From NCBI GenBank assembly GCA_964458645.1, contig CAYWJU010000003.1:1-64000 (forward strand): DNA of 64,000 nt. Direction: 5' to 3'. Shown here piece by piece: positions 9,064 through 17,464 of the stretch (the first letter of the stretch is position 1; every line of letters begins with the position of its first letter). The notes beneath the pieces were generated by a model. It saw only the letters and a list, made by a program, of their open reading frames with translations. It made no database searches and was not told where the DNA came from. Both the position numbers and the translations under genes were made by a program. This stretch comes from DAORHV01 sp964458645. Lineage in GTDB: Bacteria > Patescibacteriota > Gracilibacteria > Peribacterales > Peribacteraceae.

Positions 9064-9090
9064 CCGGGGCCAGCGCCCCGGTTTCTTTTT
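9064..9090 (+). terminator. intrinsic terminator
   Basis: Stem CCGGGGC/GCCCCGG, loop CAGC, followed by TTTCTTTTT; ends the transcript of the secreted protein gene at 7945-9036. Confidence 0.8.
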
Positions 9091-9101
9091 GTGCGGTTCT
9101 C

Positions 9102-10133
9102 ATGCACCATACGACCGTCGCGTCGCGGCGCGTTTGCATGCTGTTTTCCTCCACCTATACCTTCGTTTGGGACGTGATGATCGCTCTGCTGCTCAGCATG
9201 AGTTTTGGCATGTGTATTTGCTGTTCTGCGCACCTGCGACGACGCAAGAACATCGTCGCGTGGATGGGTATCGCCATGGTGAACATCGTCTGCGTGCTGT
9301 GCTTCGTCACCGTGGCATACGGAGCGTTCGTGGAACCGCAGCTCATCACCGTCACCAGCAGTCGCGTATCGCTTGCCGTAAAGCACCCGCTCAAAATCGT
9401 AGTGCTGTCGGATGTACACGTCGGGCCGTACAAAGGCGCCGCCTATGTACAGAGAGTCGTAGAACGCGTGAATGCATTGGTGCCCGACATCGTCTTGTTG
9501 GCAGGCGACTATCTCTTGGGCGATACGGCTGACGAAGCCACTATCAACGACCTGGCTCCGCTGAAGTCACTCCATCCGGCGTTCGGCACCTATGCCGTTT
9601 TGGGAAATCACGACCACGCCATCTACCGCACGATGCTCGGCCTGCATCATCCGACTGAAGACCCGGGTGAAGCCGTTGCAGACGCTCTCACGAGCTTCGG
9701 CATCGTCGTGCTGCAAAACGAGAATACGGTCATCGACTTCGGCACCAACCAGCTGGCGATTGCCGGCATTGAAGATCGGTGGCTTCCCACGTCCGACGTC
9801 AGCCAATCCCTGGTCGGCATTCCGGCCGGAACACCCACAATTCTGTTGGCGCACAATCCGGATGTCATTTTGGATCCACGCAGCGGCAGCGCCGGACTGA
9901 TTGTGGCGGGCCATACGCACGGCGGCCAAATCCGACTGCCGTGGCTTGGGCCCGTCCCCCGCTTGCCGACGCGCCTGGGCCGCGTGTTCGACCAAGGTAT
10001 TTTCCACCCGACGAAACAGACGACGCTCGCAATCAGCCGCGGCATTGGTGAATCAGGGCCTCGCGTGCGGCTCTTTGCACCGCCGGAGATATTGCTGCTG
10101 CAGATTGAACCAACGAACGAAGCTGTCGAGTAG
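9102..10133 (+). CDS. membrane-anchored metallophosphoesterase
   Basis: Calcineurin-like phosphoesterase with two N-terminal membrane segments (VWDVMIALLLSMSFGMCICC and a second near residue 70) and a catalytic domain outside or at the membrane face. Metal-ligand motifs are complete: SDVHVG, LAGDYL, LGNHDH, LLAHNPDV and GHTHGGQ. This matches the YkuE/YaeI-type family, some members of which act on lipid A precursors or membrane phospholipids; the substrate here is unknown. The start could also be the ATG at 9138; no ribosome binding site decides it. Confidence 0.85.
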   Translation: MHHTTVASRRVCMLFSSTYTFVWDVMIALLLSMSFGMCICCSAHLRRRKNIVAWMGIAMVNIVCVLCFVTVAYGAFVEPQLITVTSSRVSLAVKHPLKIVVLSDVHVGPYKGAAYVQRVVERVNALVPDIVLLAGDYLLGDTADEATINDLAPLKSLHPAFGTYAVLGNHDHAIYRTMLGLHHPTEDPGEAVADALTSFGIVVLQNENTVIDFGTNQLAIAGIEDRWLPTSDVSQSLVGIPAGTPTILLAHNPDVILDPRSGSAGLIVAGHTHGGQIRLPWLGPVPRLPTRLGRVFDQGIFHPTKQTTLAISRGIGESGPRVRLFAPPEILLLQIEPTNEAVE

Positions 10134-10155
10134 TCTCTGCGCACAATCTCCGCAC

Positions 10156-10174
10156 CCGGGACGTCGCGTCCCGG
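10156..10174. repeat. intergenic hairpin
   Basis: CCGGGACG-TCG-CGTCCCGG, a perfect eight-base stem with a three-base loop, directly followed by the hairpin at 10176. Lies between two convergent genes, so it may terminate either. Confidence 0.4.
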
Positions 10175-10175
10175 T

Positions 10176-10194
10176 CGGCGACACGATGTCGCCG
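10176..10194. repeat. GCGGCGA-type palindrome, copy 1
   Basis: CGGCGACA-CGA-TGTCGCCG followed by CTGCGG. The stem ends resemble two further intergenic palindromes near 49.1-49.2 kb (core GCGGCGA...TCGCCGC), suggesting a dispersed repeat family. Confidence 0.4.
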
Positions 10195-10206
10195 CTGCGG
10201 AATTGC

Positions 10207-10758
10207 TTACTTCCACTTTATGGAACACCCAATCGCATTCACCTCATGTGCCGGCGGCTCTTCACCCTTCACCAGTGCGGCCAAGGCGTCGCGCAGATTG
10301 TGCTCGGTCGCAGCAGACGGATCCTTCCAATTGTTGTCGATGCGCCCTTTGTACTTGAGTATGCGCTGTTGATTGAACACGAAACAATGCGGGGTGCACA
10401 ATGCACCGAACGCTTTGGCGACCTTTTGCGTTTCGTCGTAACAGTACGGGAACGGATACGCCTTTTCCTTGTGCTTGTCCTTCATGGCATAGAAGGAATC
10501 GTCGGGATACCCCACGGCGTCGTTGCTGCTGATCAGCACGAACTGAACGCCTTCCGGATCGAAGTGTTGAGCCAAGGCAATCAAACGATCTTCGTAGGCA
10601 ATGGCATACGGACAGTGATTGCAGGTGAAGATAACAGCCAGCACCGGATCTTTGATCATCTTCGAGTCGACCGTCATGCCGTCGGTGGCCGGTAATGAAA
10701 ATTTTGGCATCGCATCGCCAATCTTCAGGACGGAGGAGTTGTCGTTGATGAGGACCAT
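10207..10758 (-). CDS. thioredoxin-like/redoxin family protein
   Basis: 183-residue cytoplasmic redoxin with the start of an AhpC/TSA-type fold (IGDAMPKFSLPATDG), then VIFTCNHCPYA, a CxxC active site (Cys-Asn-His-Cys near residue 47), and a cis-Pro-like block CTPHCFVF. No signal peptide. Proteins of this type are often annotated as thioredoxin family or peroxiredoxin-like; the partner is unknown. TACAAT lies upstream on the minus strand, followed by a leader with CTTTCCCTC. Confidence 0.85.
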   Translation of the reverse strand: MVLINDNSSVLKIGDAMPKFSLPATDGMTVDSKMIKDPVLAVIFTCNHCPYAIAYEDRLIALAQHFDPEGVQFVLISSNDAVGYPDDSFYAMKDKHKEKAYPFPYCYDETQKVAKAFGALCTPHCFVFNQQRILKYKGRIDNNWKDPSAATEHNLRDALAALVKGEEPPAHEVNAIGCSIKWK

Positions 10759-10790
10759 GCGAGTGTTGAGGGAAAGTACGAGGATTGTAG

Positions 10791-10908
10791 TCGGCTCATT
10801 CGAATCGGAGAAGGATTCCGACGAAACCGAAGAAGCCGACGACTCCGAGGAGGCGCTGGTATACTTGCATCGTCGGATTCTTCGGAATCCTCGGTTTCCT
10901 CGGAGTCC
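10791..10908. repeat. inverted GAN/TCN triplet repeat around the Nudix promoter
   Basis: A purine-rich arm (GGATTCCGACGAAACCGAAG) at 10805-10855 and a complementary-style pyrimidine arm (CGTCGGATTCTTCGGAATCC) at 10871-10910 flank the -10 element. It shares TCGGATTCTTCGGA with the element after uvrA. Confidence 0.4.
10860..10865 (+). promoter_or_regulatory. -10 element for the Nudix gene
   Basis: TATACT preceded by GG, 45 bases before the ATG at 10911; the leader is pyrimidine-rich triplet sequence (TTCTTCGG, TTTCCTCGG). Confidence 0.45.
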
Positions 10909-10910
10909 TC

Positions 10911-11393
10911 ATGATTCGTCATTTCACCGCCACCGCATTCATCATCGACTCGAAAAAACGAACGCTGCTGCTGTGGCACAAACGCCTGCAACGCTGGATG
11001 CCGGCCGGAGGGCATATTGATGCCAATGAAACCCCCGAGGCCGCTGCACGACGTGAGTGCAAAGAAGAAACGGGCCTCGACGTGGAAATCATCGGTGATG
11101 CACAACCCGATCTTTTCGCAGGCGACGCGACCGAAGGCCACATGCTGCAAAAACCCATCGCCATGTTGTTGGAATACATTCCGGCATCTCCCGAGCGTGG
11201 TGAGCCGGCACACGAACACATGGATTTTCTGTTTATCGCCAAGCCACTGGATGAAACACAGGTGACGCGCATGGCACCCGAGGAAAGCGCGGATATGCGA
11301 TGGTTTACGCACGACGAGGTCGCCAAGCTGCATCCGAAGACCGAGATTTTCTCAAACGTGCAGCGCTACATCCTCATGGCTTTGGCTCGCTGA
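10911..11393 (+). CDS. Nudix hydrolase
   Basis: 160-residue pyrophosphohydrolase with a perfect Nudix box: GHIDANE-(7)-RECKEETGL at about residues 34-56, giving Mg2+ binding by the REcxEE glutamates. Substrate cannot be told; candidates are oxidised nucleotides or nucleoside diphosphate derivatives. It lies 44 bases upstream of the RSH fusion gene, which has its own promoter. Confidence 0.9.
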   Translation: MIRHFTATAFIIDSKKRTLLLWHKRLQRWMPAGGHIDANETPEAAARRECKEETGLDVEIIGDAQPDLFAGDATEGHMLQKPIAMLLEYIPASPERGEPAHEHMDFLFIAKPLDETQVTRMAPEESADMRWFTHDEVAKLHPKTEIFSNVQRYILMALAR

Positions 11394-11422
11394 ATCCCTG
11401 GTTTTCCGACCCAAAAATCCGG

Positions 11423-11428
11423 TATACT
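11423..11428 (+). promoter_or_regulatory. -10 element of the RSH fusion gene
   Basis: TATACT ending nine bases before the ATG at 11438; predicts an almost leaderless mRNA and selects that start over the upstream open frame. Confidence 0.55.
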
Positions 11429-11437
11429 GGAGTATCC

Positions 11438-14179
11438 ATGCAGTGGAACGAATTTCGCTCTCATCTGAAGCACCTTTCGGCCAAGGATCTTGGCCGGATC
11501 GAACAGGCCTTCGCCCTTGGCGCCGCCATGCACGCGGGCCAAAAACGAAAGTCTGGTGAACCGTACTACAATCACCCCATTGCAGTGGCAGACATGCTTG
11601 CCGACCTGCAAGCCGATGCCGATACGGTCATCGCCTCACTGTTGCACGACACGGTGGAAGACACTCCATTAACGCTGCCGGAAATCGACGCCAAGTTCGG
11701 CGGCTCGGTGGCGGAACTGATCGATGGCCTGACCAAGTTGAGCGCCAGCGAATTGCATTCACCGCAGCTGAACGAACAAATGGAGAGTCTGCGCAAAATT
11801 TTCCGCCTGATGCAGGCGGACGTGCGCATTATGGTGATTAAGCTCTACGACCGCCTGCACAACATGCAGACGGTGGAATTCTTGCCCGAACACCGGAAAA
11901 TTGCGCTGGCCAACGAAACCTTGGAAGTCTACGTGCGCATTGCAGACCGCCTGTGCATGCAAGATCTGCGCGATGAACTGGAGGCGCTCTGTCTGGCGGT
12001 TTTAGAACCGCAGCATTACCCGCAACTCGTTGCCGCCCGCCTGGAAAACGAGCAACAGGGCCAACGGACGATTGTGGACGTACGGCGCTATATTCAGACG
12101 AATAACCCGTTCTTTTCCAAGAACGTGGAAATCATTTTCGAGCAAAAAACATGGGACCAATTGCGTGCGAATGTGGATTCGGCGCGCACCATTGCCACCG
12201 GCGTTACCGACGTCGTGGCGGTGTTCGTCTGCCCGGATGTGCAGCACTGTTACGAAGCACTTGGCGTACTGCACAGCACGTGGCCACGCGTCACGTTATC
12301 CTTCGAAGACTTTATCAACGCGCCGTCCGTGAACGGCTACCGCGGCATTCATACGACCATCATTTTGCCAGGCGGCACGCGTGTGCGTTGTAAAATTCGA
12401 ACGCAGAGCATGCACGAATACGCGCGTCGTGGCGTAACGACGCTTTGCTTTAAGCAGAAGTCCGGTGTGGTGGAGCTGCTATCGTGGACGCAGCGCATTT
12501 CGCCGCTGACGGACAGCACGCAAGGCAGCAGCGACGTCTTCTGGGAAAGCCTGAAAAGCGAAATCCTCGGCGAGTCGATCATCGTGTACGGACCGGGCGA
12601 TGAAAGCGTGCAGCTGCCCAATGCCGCAACCGCACTCGACGGCATTTTCCACCTGTTCCCCGACCGTGTCATGCGGCTGCGCTCCGTGCGCATTAACGGA
12701 AAAGACGCGCTGTTCTCCTCGCCGCTCACGAACGCCACATCGCTGGACGCCACATTCAGTGACCAACCGACCGTCCAGCGTGAATGGCTGCAAGCGGTGA
12801 ACACGCACTTGTCGGCAGCGCATATTCGCGACGCCCTCATGCGACAATCGGAGGACCAAAAAATAGAGGTCGGCAAGCGCCTGCTGCAACAAGCCATGAC
12901 CGAGCGTAAGCGCGGATTCATCGAGGAATTCGATGAGTCTCTCCTGCGCCGCAAGCTTGCAACCATCGGCCAAACCTCTTTACACGAGGTGTACATCGCC
13001 ATCGGCGAAGGCCGCCTGGAAGCCGCCGATGTCTACAGCGTGTTGTTCGAAAACAGGGCACACACCAGCACGGACGCAAAGCCATGTGTTATCCGGTACA
13101 CAGTGGACATGGCCGACATGCAAACCATGGATCAAGTGAACCACAGCCACCGCAAATACGGGCCGTACTTAGAGGAAATCCGCTACAAGCGCGACCGCCA
13201 AGGCGGCGCCAGGGTGACATTGCGTGCGCGCCTGACGCCAGAACAACTCCTTTCCTTCCGTAGGGAACTGACGCTGGCGGGAGCCAAGCAGGTGGGAGTG
13301 AATCTGCAAATGTTCAGGCACTTTGCGCTCATTGGCACGGTGATCGTGCTGTGGGGTTTGGACCCGGTGTTTGCACACATGCTTCTGAGCAATTCGGTGA
13401 GAGCTGCGGACCTGACCATCATTCGTTTCCTGGTCTTCTTCATTGCTGCGGTAACGACGTATTCTTTGCACCGCATCATCACCCGCCTGCCCTACAAGGC
13501 GCTCTGGCCGCTGCAGCCATCGCTGGTGACATCTGGAATCATGGTATTCCTCACGGCAGTGCTGTCGTATGTCACGTTGGCGCAAATCCCCGCCACGCAG
13601 TACATCGTGTTCATTATCGGCGGACTTGCAGTGGGTGCCGCCTGGAAGCAGTACAAAGGACCTGGCCCTTCCAGCATGGCGGTCGTCATGATTGTGGGGC
13701 TCGTCGGAGCGTTGGCAGTACTGATGCTGCTTCAGGGCTATACGCCGTTCAGCGTACTCGCAGCCACAGGCAGTTCCATCGGCTTCGCCGCGTACAGCGA
13801 ATTCAGCAAGCGCTACCAACAGCAAGAGGCACGCATTCACGCGCGCTATCCGGCATTCGTCTTCTGGCTCTCGGTCATCGCACTCCCATTCGCACTGATG
13901 CTGATTCCCATCAGCAAATCCACGTTCTGGCTGCTCGGCCCCCAAACGCTGGCGACCGTCGTTTGCTTCACCTTGTTCTTTACCTTCCTGCCGTACGTGC
14001 TGTTCTTCGAATGCATGCGCCGCACCGATGAAAAGCTGCTGGATCGACTGTTGCCGCTGGTGTTCTTCGTCACGTTGATCGGCGAAGTTGCCATAACGCT
14101 TTCGCCGCTGGCCTTCGCAGCTGTTCCGTTCATGCTGTTCTTCTTGTGGGCATACGCGCGCGCACAAGAACGCCTCTAA
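11438..14179 (+). CDS. RelA/SpoT-like (p)ppGpp hydrolase fused to a multi-pass DMT/EamA-like membrane domain
   Basis: 913 residues. The HD hydrolase domain (about 20-190) is complete: HAGQKRKSGEPYYNHP, LLHDTVEDT and KLYDRLHNMQTV. The synthetase-like domain follows (about 225-345) but its catalytic blocks are changed: the usual RFKDY-PKPNGYQSLHTT reads LSFEDFINAPSVNGYRGIHT and the Glu of ExQIRT is gone (RCKIRT), so synthesis is probably lost. A TGS domain (about 375-435), helical region and an ACT-like segment come next, and residues 625-913 form about ten membrane helices like a drug/metabolite transporter. I infer a membrane-tethered alarmone hydrolase. The start is set by the -10 element nine bases upstream. 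A separate synthetase is encoded at 50739. Confidence 0.85.
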   Translation: MQWNEFRSHLKHLSAKDLGRIEQAFALGAAMHAGQKRKSGEPYYNHPIAVADMLADLQADADTVIASLLHDTVEDTPLTLPEIDAKFGGSVAELIDGLTKLSASELHSPQLNEQMESLRKIFRLMQADVRIMVIKLYDRLHNMQTVEFLPEHRKIALANETLEVYVRIADRLCMQDLRDELEALCLAVLEPQHYPQLVAARLENEQQGQRTIVDVRRYIQTNNPFFSKNVEIIFEQKTWDQLRANVDSARTIATGVTDVVAVFVCPDVQHCYEALGVLHSTWPRVTLSFEDFINAPSVNGYRGIHTTIILPGGTRVRCKIRTQSMHEYARRGVTTLCFKQKSGVVELLSWTQRISPLTDSTQGSSDVFWESLKSEILGESIIVYGPGDESVQLPNAATALDGIFHLFPDRVMRLRSVRINGKDALFSSPLTNATSLDATFSDQPTVQREWLQAVNTHLSAAHIRDALMRQSEDQKIEVGKRLLQQAMTERKRGFIEEFDESLLRRKLATIGQTSLHEVYIAIGEGRLEAADVYSVLFENRAHTSTDAKPCVIRYTVDMADMQTMDQVNHSHRKYGPYLEEIRYKRDRQGGARVTLRARLTPEQLLSFRRELTLAGAKQVGVNLQMFRHFALIGTVIVLWGLDPVFAHMLLSNSVRAADLTIIRFLVFFIAAVTTYSLHRIITRLPYKALWPLQPSLVTSGIMVFLTAVLSYVTLAQIPATQYIVFIIGGLAVGAAWKQYKGPGPSSMAVVMIVGLVGALAVLMLLQGYTPFSVLAATGSSIGFAAYSEFSKRYQQQEARIHARYPAFVFWLSVIALPFALMLIPISKSTFWLLGPQTLATVVCFTLFFTFLPYVLFFECMRRTDEKLLDRLLPLVFFVTLIGEVAITLSPLAFAAVPFMLFFLWAYARAQERL

Positions 14180-14199
14180 AAGAGTGCTTCCGCTTCCGC

Positions 14200-15264
14200 T
14201 TACACGAGAGGTAGGTTGTCCTTATCGTCCGTACCCGAAACGATTCCTGGTACAGAAACCGAAACTGCATTGGGGGTGGTATCCAGCCGTTGTGCAGCCA
14301 AGACCCAATCTCCTTTAATGGTGTATTTGTTTCCCGCTAGTTCTACATCGGCAATTTTTTGATGACGCTGTTCGCCGATAATGAATCCTGGGCGGGCGCT
14401 GCGGCGTGTGTGCATGACCAAGCTGATGAGGTTCAATGCGGCGGGATTGAACGTCCACACCACTTCGCCGGCTTCATTTTCCACCGAAACGACGTTGGCC
14501 ATGGCAGAGACCGCGTACTTCAATTTGTGCGCTCGGCTGGCGGTTCCTGTGTTCAACTGTTGAGCGAGTTGAAACGCTCGATCTTCCACCTTGGACGCAA
14601 TGCCTGCGCCGCGCGCATGCGGGTAGGCGCAGATGTCGGCAATCAGAAATGCGCAAGCGGGATCCTGCAGAATTTCCTCCAAAATATGCTTACTGGAAGG
14701 GAAAAGGACGTCGTGCCTGCCGGTAGGAACGGGGACCACCGGCTCCACAAGTGTGGTATCCGGAGGGAATAAGAAGTCGCCATGGGCGGCATTGTTTCTG
14801 GGGCTCAGTTCGTACGGCTCAACAGTGGAGCGAATTCGTCCGCTGCCAACGAATACTTTCCAGCCGCCGCCATCGCTACGGGTGTGCATGCCGTCTGCAA
14901 TGCGAGGGCGTGTTTCATCGACATACTGCTGATAAAACGCACCCGACTTATTCACGCTTTCGGCAAACTGCGTTGCAAGCGCATGATTTCTGGCAAGTGC
15001 GACCGCGACTGCGCGCGGACCGCTGTTCACTCCAGGGTGATTATGCCAAGCATCCAACTCGGGACCACGCGCAGGGTCGAGCACGTCTTCGATTTCAATA
15101 TCTTCCACACCCAACCGCGCTCCGCGTACGATTCGCTTCAGCAGGGCAACGGTTTCTCGCTCTACTAGCTCAGCAGACTCCAGTGCAATCACATCATGCT
15201 CCAGCTCCGGTCGTGCAAGCGACTGTGCAACAAGATCGGCGATGTCCAGGCGTCTCTTTCCCAT
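14200..15264 (-). CDS. protein of unknown function with a GNAT-like motif
   Basis: 354 residues, soluble. Near residues 225-250 the stretch ADICAYPHARGAGIASKVED resembles the acetyl-CoA-binding motif A of GNAT acetyltransferases (Q/RxxGxG/A), and the following helix fits, but the rest is not recognisable. The substrate is unknown. The start at 15264 is supported by TACACT ending nine bases upstream on the minus strand; the longer open frame upstream is AT-rich and has no promoter logic. Confidence 0.6.
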   Translation of the reverse strand: MGKRRLDIADLVAQSLARPELEHDVIALESAELVERETVALLKRIVRGARLGVEDIEIEDVLDPARGPELDAWHNHPGVNSGPRAVAVALARNHALATQFAESVNKSGAFYQQYVDETRPRIADGMHTRSDGGGWKVFVGSGRIRSTVEPYELSPRNNAAHGDFLFPPDTTLVEPVVPVPTGRHDVLFPSSKHILEEILQDPACAFLIADICAYPHARGAGIASKVEDRAFQLAQQLNTGTASRAHKLKYAVSAMANVVSVENEAGEVVWTFNPAALNLISLVMHTRRSARPGFIIGEQRHQKIADVELAGNKYTIKGDWVLAAQRLDTTPNAVSVSVPGIVSGTDDKDNLPLV

Positions 15265-15273
15265 GGAAAGATA

Positions 15274-15279
15274 AGTGTA
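15274..15279 (-). promoter_or_regulatory. -10 element of the GNAT-like gene
   Basis: TACACT on the minus strand, nine bases before the ATG at 15264. Confidence 0.45.
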
Positions 15280-15352
15280 GGTGAGAAATGGCGCCAAACT
15301 ATACCGAATTTGCAAAAAAACACAAATATTTCTTGATACGTTTTCGGATTCC

Positions 15353-15850
15353 CTACCCCGCCATTTTTCCCGGATGCCCCTCTTCATCCACTATCGTTTC
15401 AGCAGCATCGGCAGGCGGAATCTCCAAGTGCTGCTCAACCGCAGCAATGACCTGGTGAATGTATGGTGCAAAATTCAAGGAAACACCTCGACCTTCACGG
15501 GAAATTTGCATAGCCATTTCATGCATGGTTCTCGGTAACCCATTTTCTTCCAAGACCATTCTGGCTGCCGCAGGGACGTCGCCCTTATTCCTTTCTAAGA
15601 GAAGAGTCACCTGAAAAGCATGCCTATTACCCTCAATAAGACCAATAAGATGGGGCTTCAATCTATTGATCAATGTTCTTTTCGCCAATAATGCATATTC
15701 TGCGTTACTTTCATCAACCGCTTTCCGTAACACATCGCTACCGCCATCGTCAGTTGTTTTCAGTGGTTCTCCGCCCAACGCACTCGCTGCGTCTTCATCT
15801 GTGCCGGCTCTGCTGTGATGCTCATCGAGAGACATTGTGGTGCGAACCAT
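15353..15850 (-). CDS. hypothetical protein
   Basis: 165 residues, mostly helical, acidic at the N-terminus (DEHHSRAGTDEDAAS). No motif recognised; the block AARMVLEENGLPRTMHEMAM looks like a small helical domain. A good -10 (TATAAT, 15873-15868 on the minus strand) lies 17 bases before the ATG; an internal ATG at 15835 is also possible. Lies between two genes read in the same direction. Confidence 0.6.
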   Translation of the reverse strand: MVRTTMSLDEHHSRAGTDEDAASALGGEPLKTTDDGGSDVLRKAVDESNAEYALLAKRTLINRLKPHLIGLIEGNRHAFQVTLLLERNKGDVPAAARMVLEENGLPRTMHEMAMQISREGRGVSLNFAPYIHQVIAAVEQHLEIPPADAAETIVDEEGHPGKMAG

Positions 15851-15867
15851 AAATTCTTGAGAGTTAG

Positions 15868-15873
15868 ATTATA
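15868..15873 (-). promoter_or_regulatory. -10 element of the hypothetical gene at 15353-15850
   Basis: Consensus TATAAT on the minus strand, 17 bases before the ATG. Confidence 0.5.
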
Positions 15874-15881
15874 CGGATTTT

Positions 15882-17351
15882 TCAATTCTTGGGAAGATTT
15901 TGCGCTGCAAACATCCGAGAAAGACCTTGCGGAAGCTCTAAAAGCAACTTGACGACATGTCGCACGCGAGCAGTGTCGGAACGCGAAACCCACTCACCTG
16001 GATGATGCGCAAGATCCCCATTAATGGGAATATTCGAGATACCGGCATTCGTACCCTCGAAGCTGCCCGCATTGCGCAAAGCGAGTATGGCGGCGGCGTA
16101 GTCGCACTCATCGGCAACGGACGGTGCACCCACGAATTGGGGTGCCAGACTGGTTACACGCTGAATAATCTCCGACGTAATACCAAGAATGCGGTGACCC
16201 GTCGGCATACTGTACGGCGCATACGATGCCGCATGCGGGTTGGTTTCAATGTCCCATTGAATGCCATACATATCCCATTGGCCACGCTTGGCAATGCCTT
16301 TGGCAATGCGCTTAATCACCGCTTCCATCTCGGCAATTTTGGAGGGCGGCACAGTCTTAATGGCAAAATCGAACGTTGCGGCATGCGGCGGGAAATATCC
16401 GGGTCGTTTGACGGTTTGCAAGACGCCAGTTTCGAATTGCTCTTTCCCCAGCGACTCATGATCTTTCTGCAGGCGTGGCTCATGTGGCAGATGCGGTGTT
16501 CTTGGATCTGAATAGCCGGAATAGAACCTATCGCGCATACGCATAAAGAGTTCAATGACGGCATCCGATGCATTCGGAATATTGCCAAGCGCCCCGTGTC
16601 CTTGGAAGTTGGGGCTAATGGTGATGTTCCCTACGAACTTGTGGCGACCGGAGCGTGCCGTAATCACGCGCATATGCCGCTCACCGTCCCGCATGGGATC
16701 CAGCGGGCCAATTTCGGACGACAGCACGCAATCAATTTCGCGGAATCGATCCCATTTTTCAATCAGCAGGCGCGCACCACGCGAGGTCATCTCTTCGTCG
16801 GGCGTGAAGACCCAATACACCTTCATACCCTCTGGAACTTTCGTTTCTACGGAAAGAGCCATGCCATTCAGAACGGCGGCTCCCATATCGTAAACGCCAA
16901 GACCTGACCACTTATCGCCTTGTCGCTCAAGAACCAAATTTTCGCCTGGAACGGTATCATAATGTGCCGGCACCATGACGCTGTAGATCGGACGTTCGCG
17001 TGTGGGGCCATCTTCGTGTGTTGCGGTATCGGGCACGAAATGATCGGTTCCCTTTTCAACAATCAGCACGAATCGACCGTCTCCCAAGTCGATATGCTTG
17101 AATTTAATCGGCTGCACCAAAAGGTCCAGCGCACGCTCCAAATCCCCGCGATTGGTATAATCGCCGATATTCAATGTTCTGAGTGCCTTCTGGCGTTCCA
17201 GCTCGTATCGATGACGAATTCCCTCTTCGATCATGCGCCCTTTTTTCGCTTGTCCTTCAATAGTAAAAGACTCCTGCATTGTCATTTGCGTCATTTGCAC
17301 TTCATCGATCGTGCTAAGCGGCGGGATGGTGGAGAATATCTCTGATGACAT
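15882..17351 (-). CDS. M20-family metallopeptidase/deacylase
   Basis: Zinc-dependent amidohydrolase or peptidase of 489 residues. The di-zinc site is visible in order: AHYDTVPGE (His-x-Asp), GVYDMGAAV (bridging Asp), TPDEEMTSRG (catalytic Glu and ligand Glu), SSEIGP and, near the C-terminus, HHPGEWVS (last His). The first 75 residues are an unusual helical extension. The dimerisation domain insert between the metal motifs is present (about 235-395). Possible substrates are dipeptides or N-acyl amino acids. A promoter with TTGACG, 17-base spacer and TAAAGT lies 12 bases from the ATG, whose leader is ACTTTCCCCT. Confidence 0.85.
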   Translation of the reverse strand: MSSEIFSTIPPLSTIDEVQMTQMTMQESFTIEGQAKKGRMIEEGIRHRYELERQKALRTLNIGDYTNRGDLERALDLLVQPIKFKHIDLGDGRFVLIVEKGTDHFVPDTATHEDGPTRERPIYSVMVPAHYDTVPGENLVLERQGDKWSGLGVYDMGAAVLNGMALSVETKVPEGMKVYWVFTPDEEMTSRGARLLIEKWDRFREIDCVLSSEIGPLDPMRDGERHMRVITARSGRHKFVGNITISPNFQGHGALGNIPNASDAVIELFMRMRDRFYSGYSDPRTPHLPHEPRLQKDHESLGKEQFETGVLQTVKRPGYFPPHAATFDFAIKTVPPSKIAEMEAVIKRIAKGIAKRGQWDMYGIQWDIETNPHAASYAPYSMPTGHRILGITSEIIQRVTSLAPQFVGAPSVADECDYAAAILALRNAGSFEGTNAGISNIPINGDLAHHPGEWVSRSDTARVRHVVKLLLELPQGLSRMFAAQNLPKN

Positions 17352-17363
17352 AGGGGAAAGTAA

Positions 17364-17392
17364 ACTTTACTTACTATTGCCAGTTTCGTCAA
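17364..17392 (-). promoter_or_regulatory. promoter of the M20 peptidase gene
   Basis: Minus strand TTGACG (17392-17387), 17-base spacer, TAAAGT (17369-17364), then a 12-base pyrimidine-rich gap to the ATG. An AGTAAA-C-TTTACT palindrome overlaps the -10. Confidence 0.55.
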
Positions 17393-17452
17393 GTTCGGCG
17401 CGAAGCGCGGCTGCTGGCCCCTGAAGTGTTTCACGGCACCGCAGTCTTCGTC

Positions 17453-17458
17453 TACACT
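17453..17458 (+). promoter_or_regulatory. ileS -10 element
   Basis: TACACT ending exactly six bases before the ATG at 17465, so transcription is predicted to begin at the A of the start codon (leaderless mRNA). Confidence 0.6.
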
Positions 17459-17464
17459 GAGCGC

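Noticed and set aside
17426..17464. Upstream ATG of ileS
   Set aside because: It precedes the -10 element and adds 13 residues foreign to IleRS; 17465 fits both promoter and family start.
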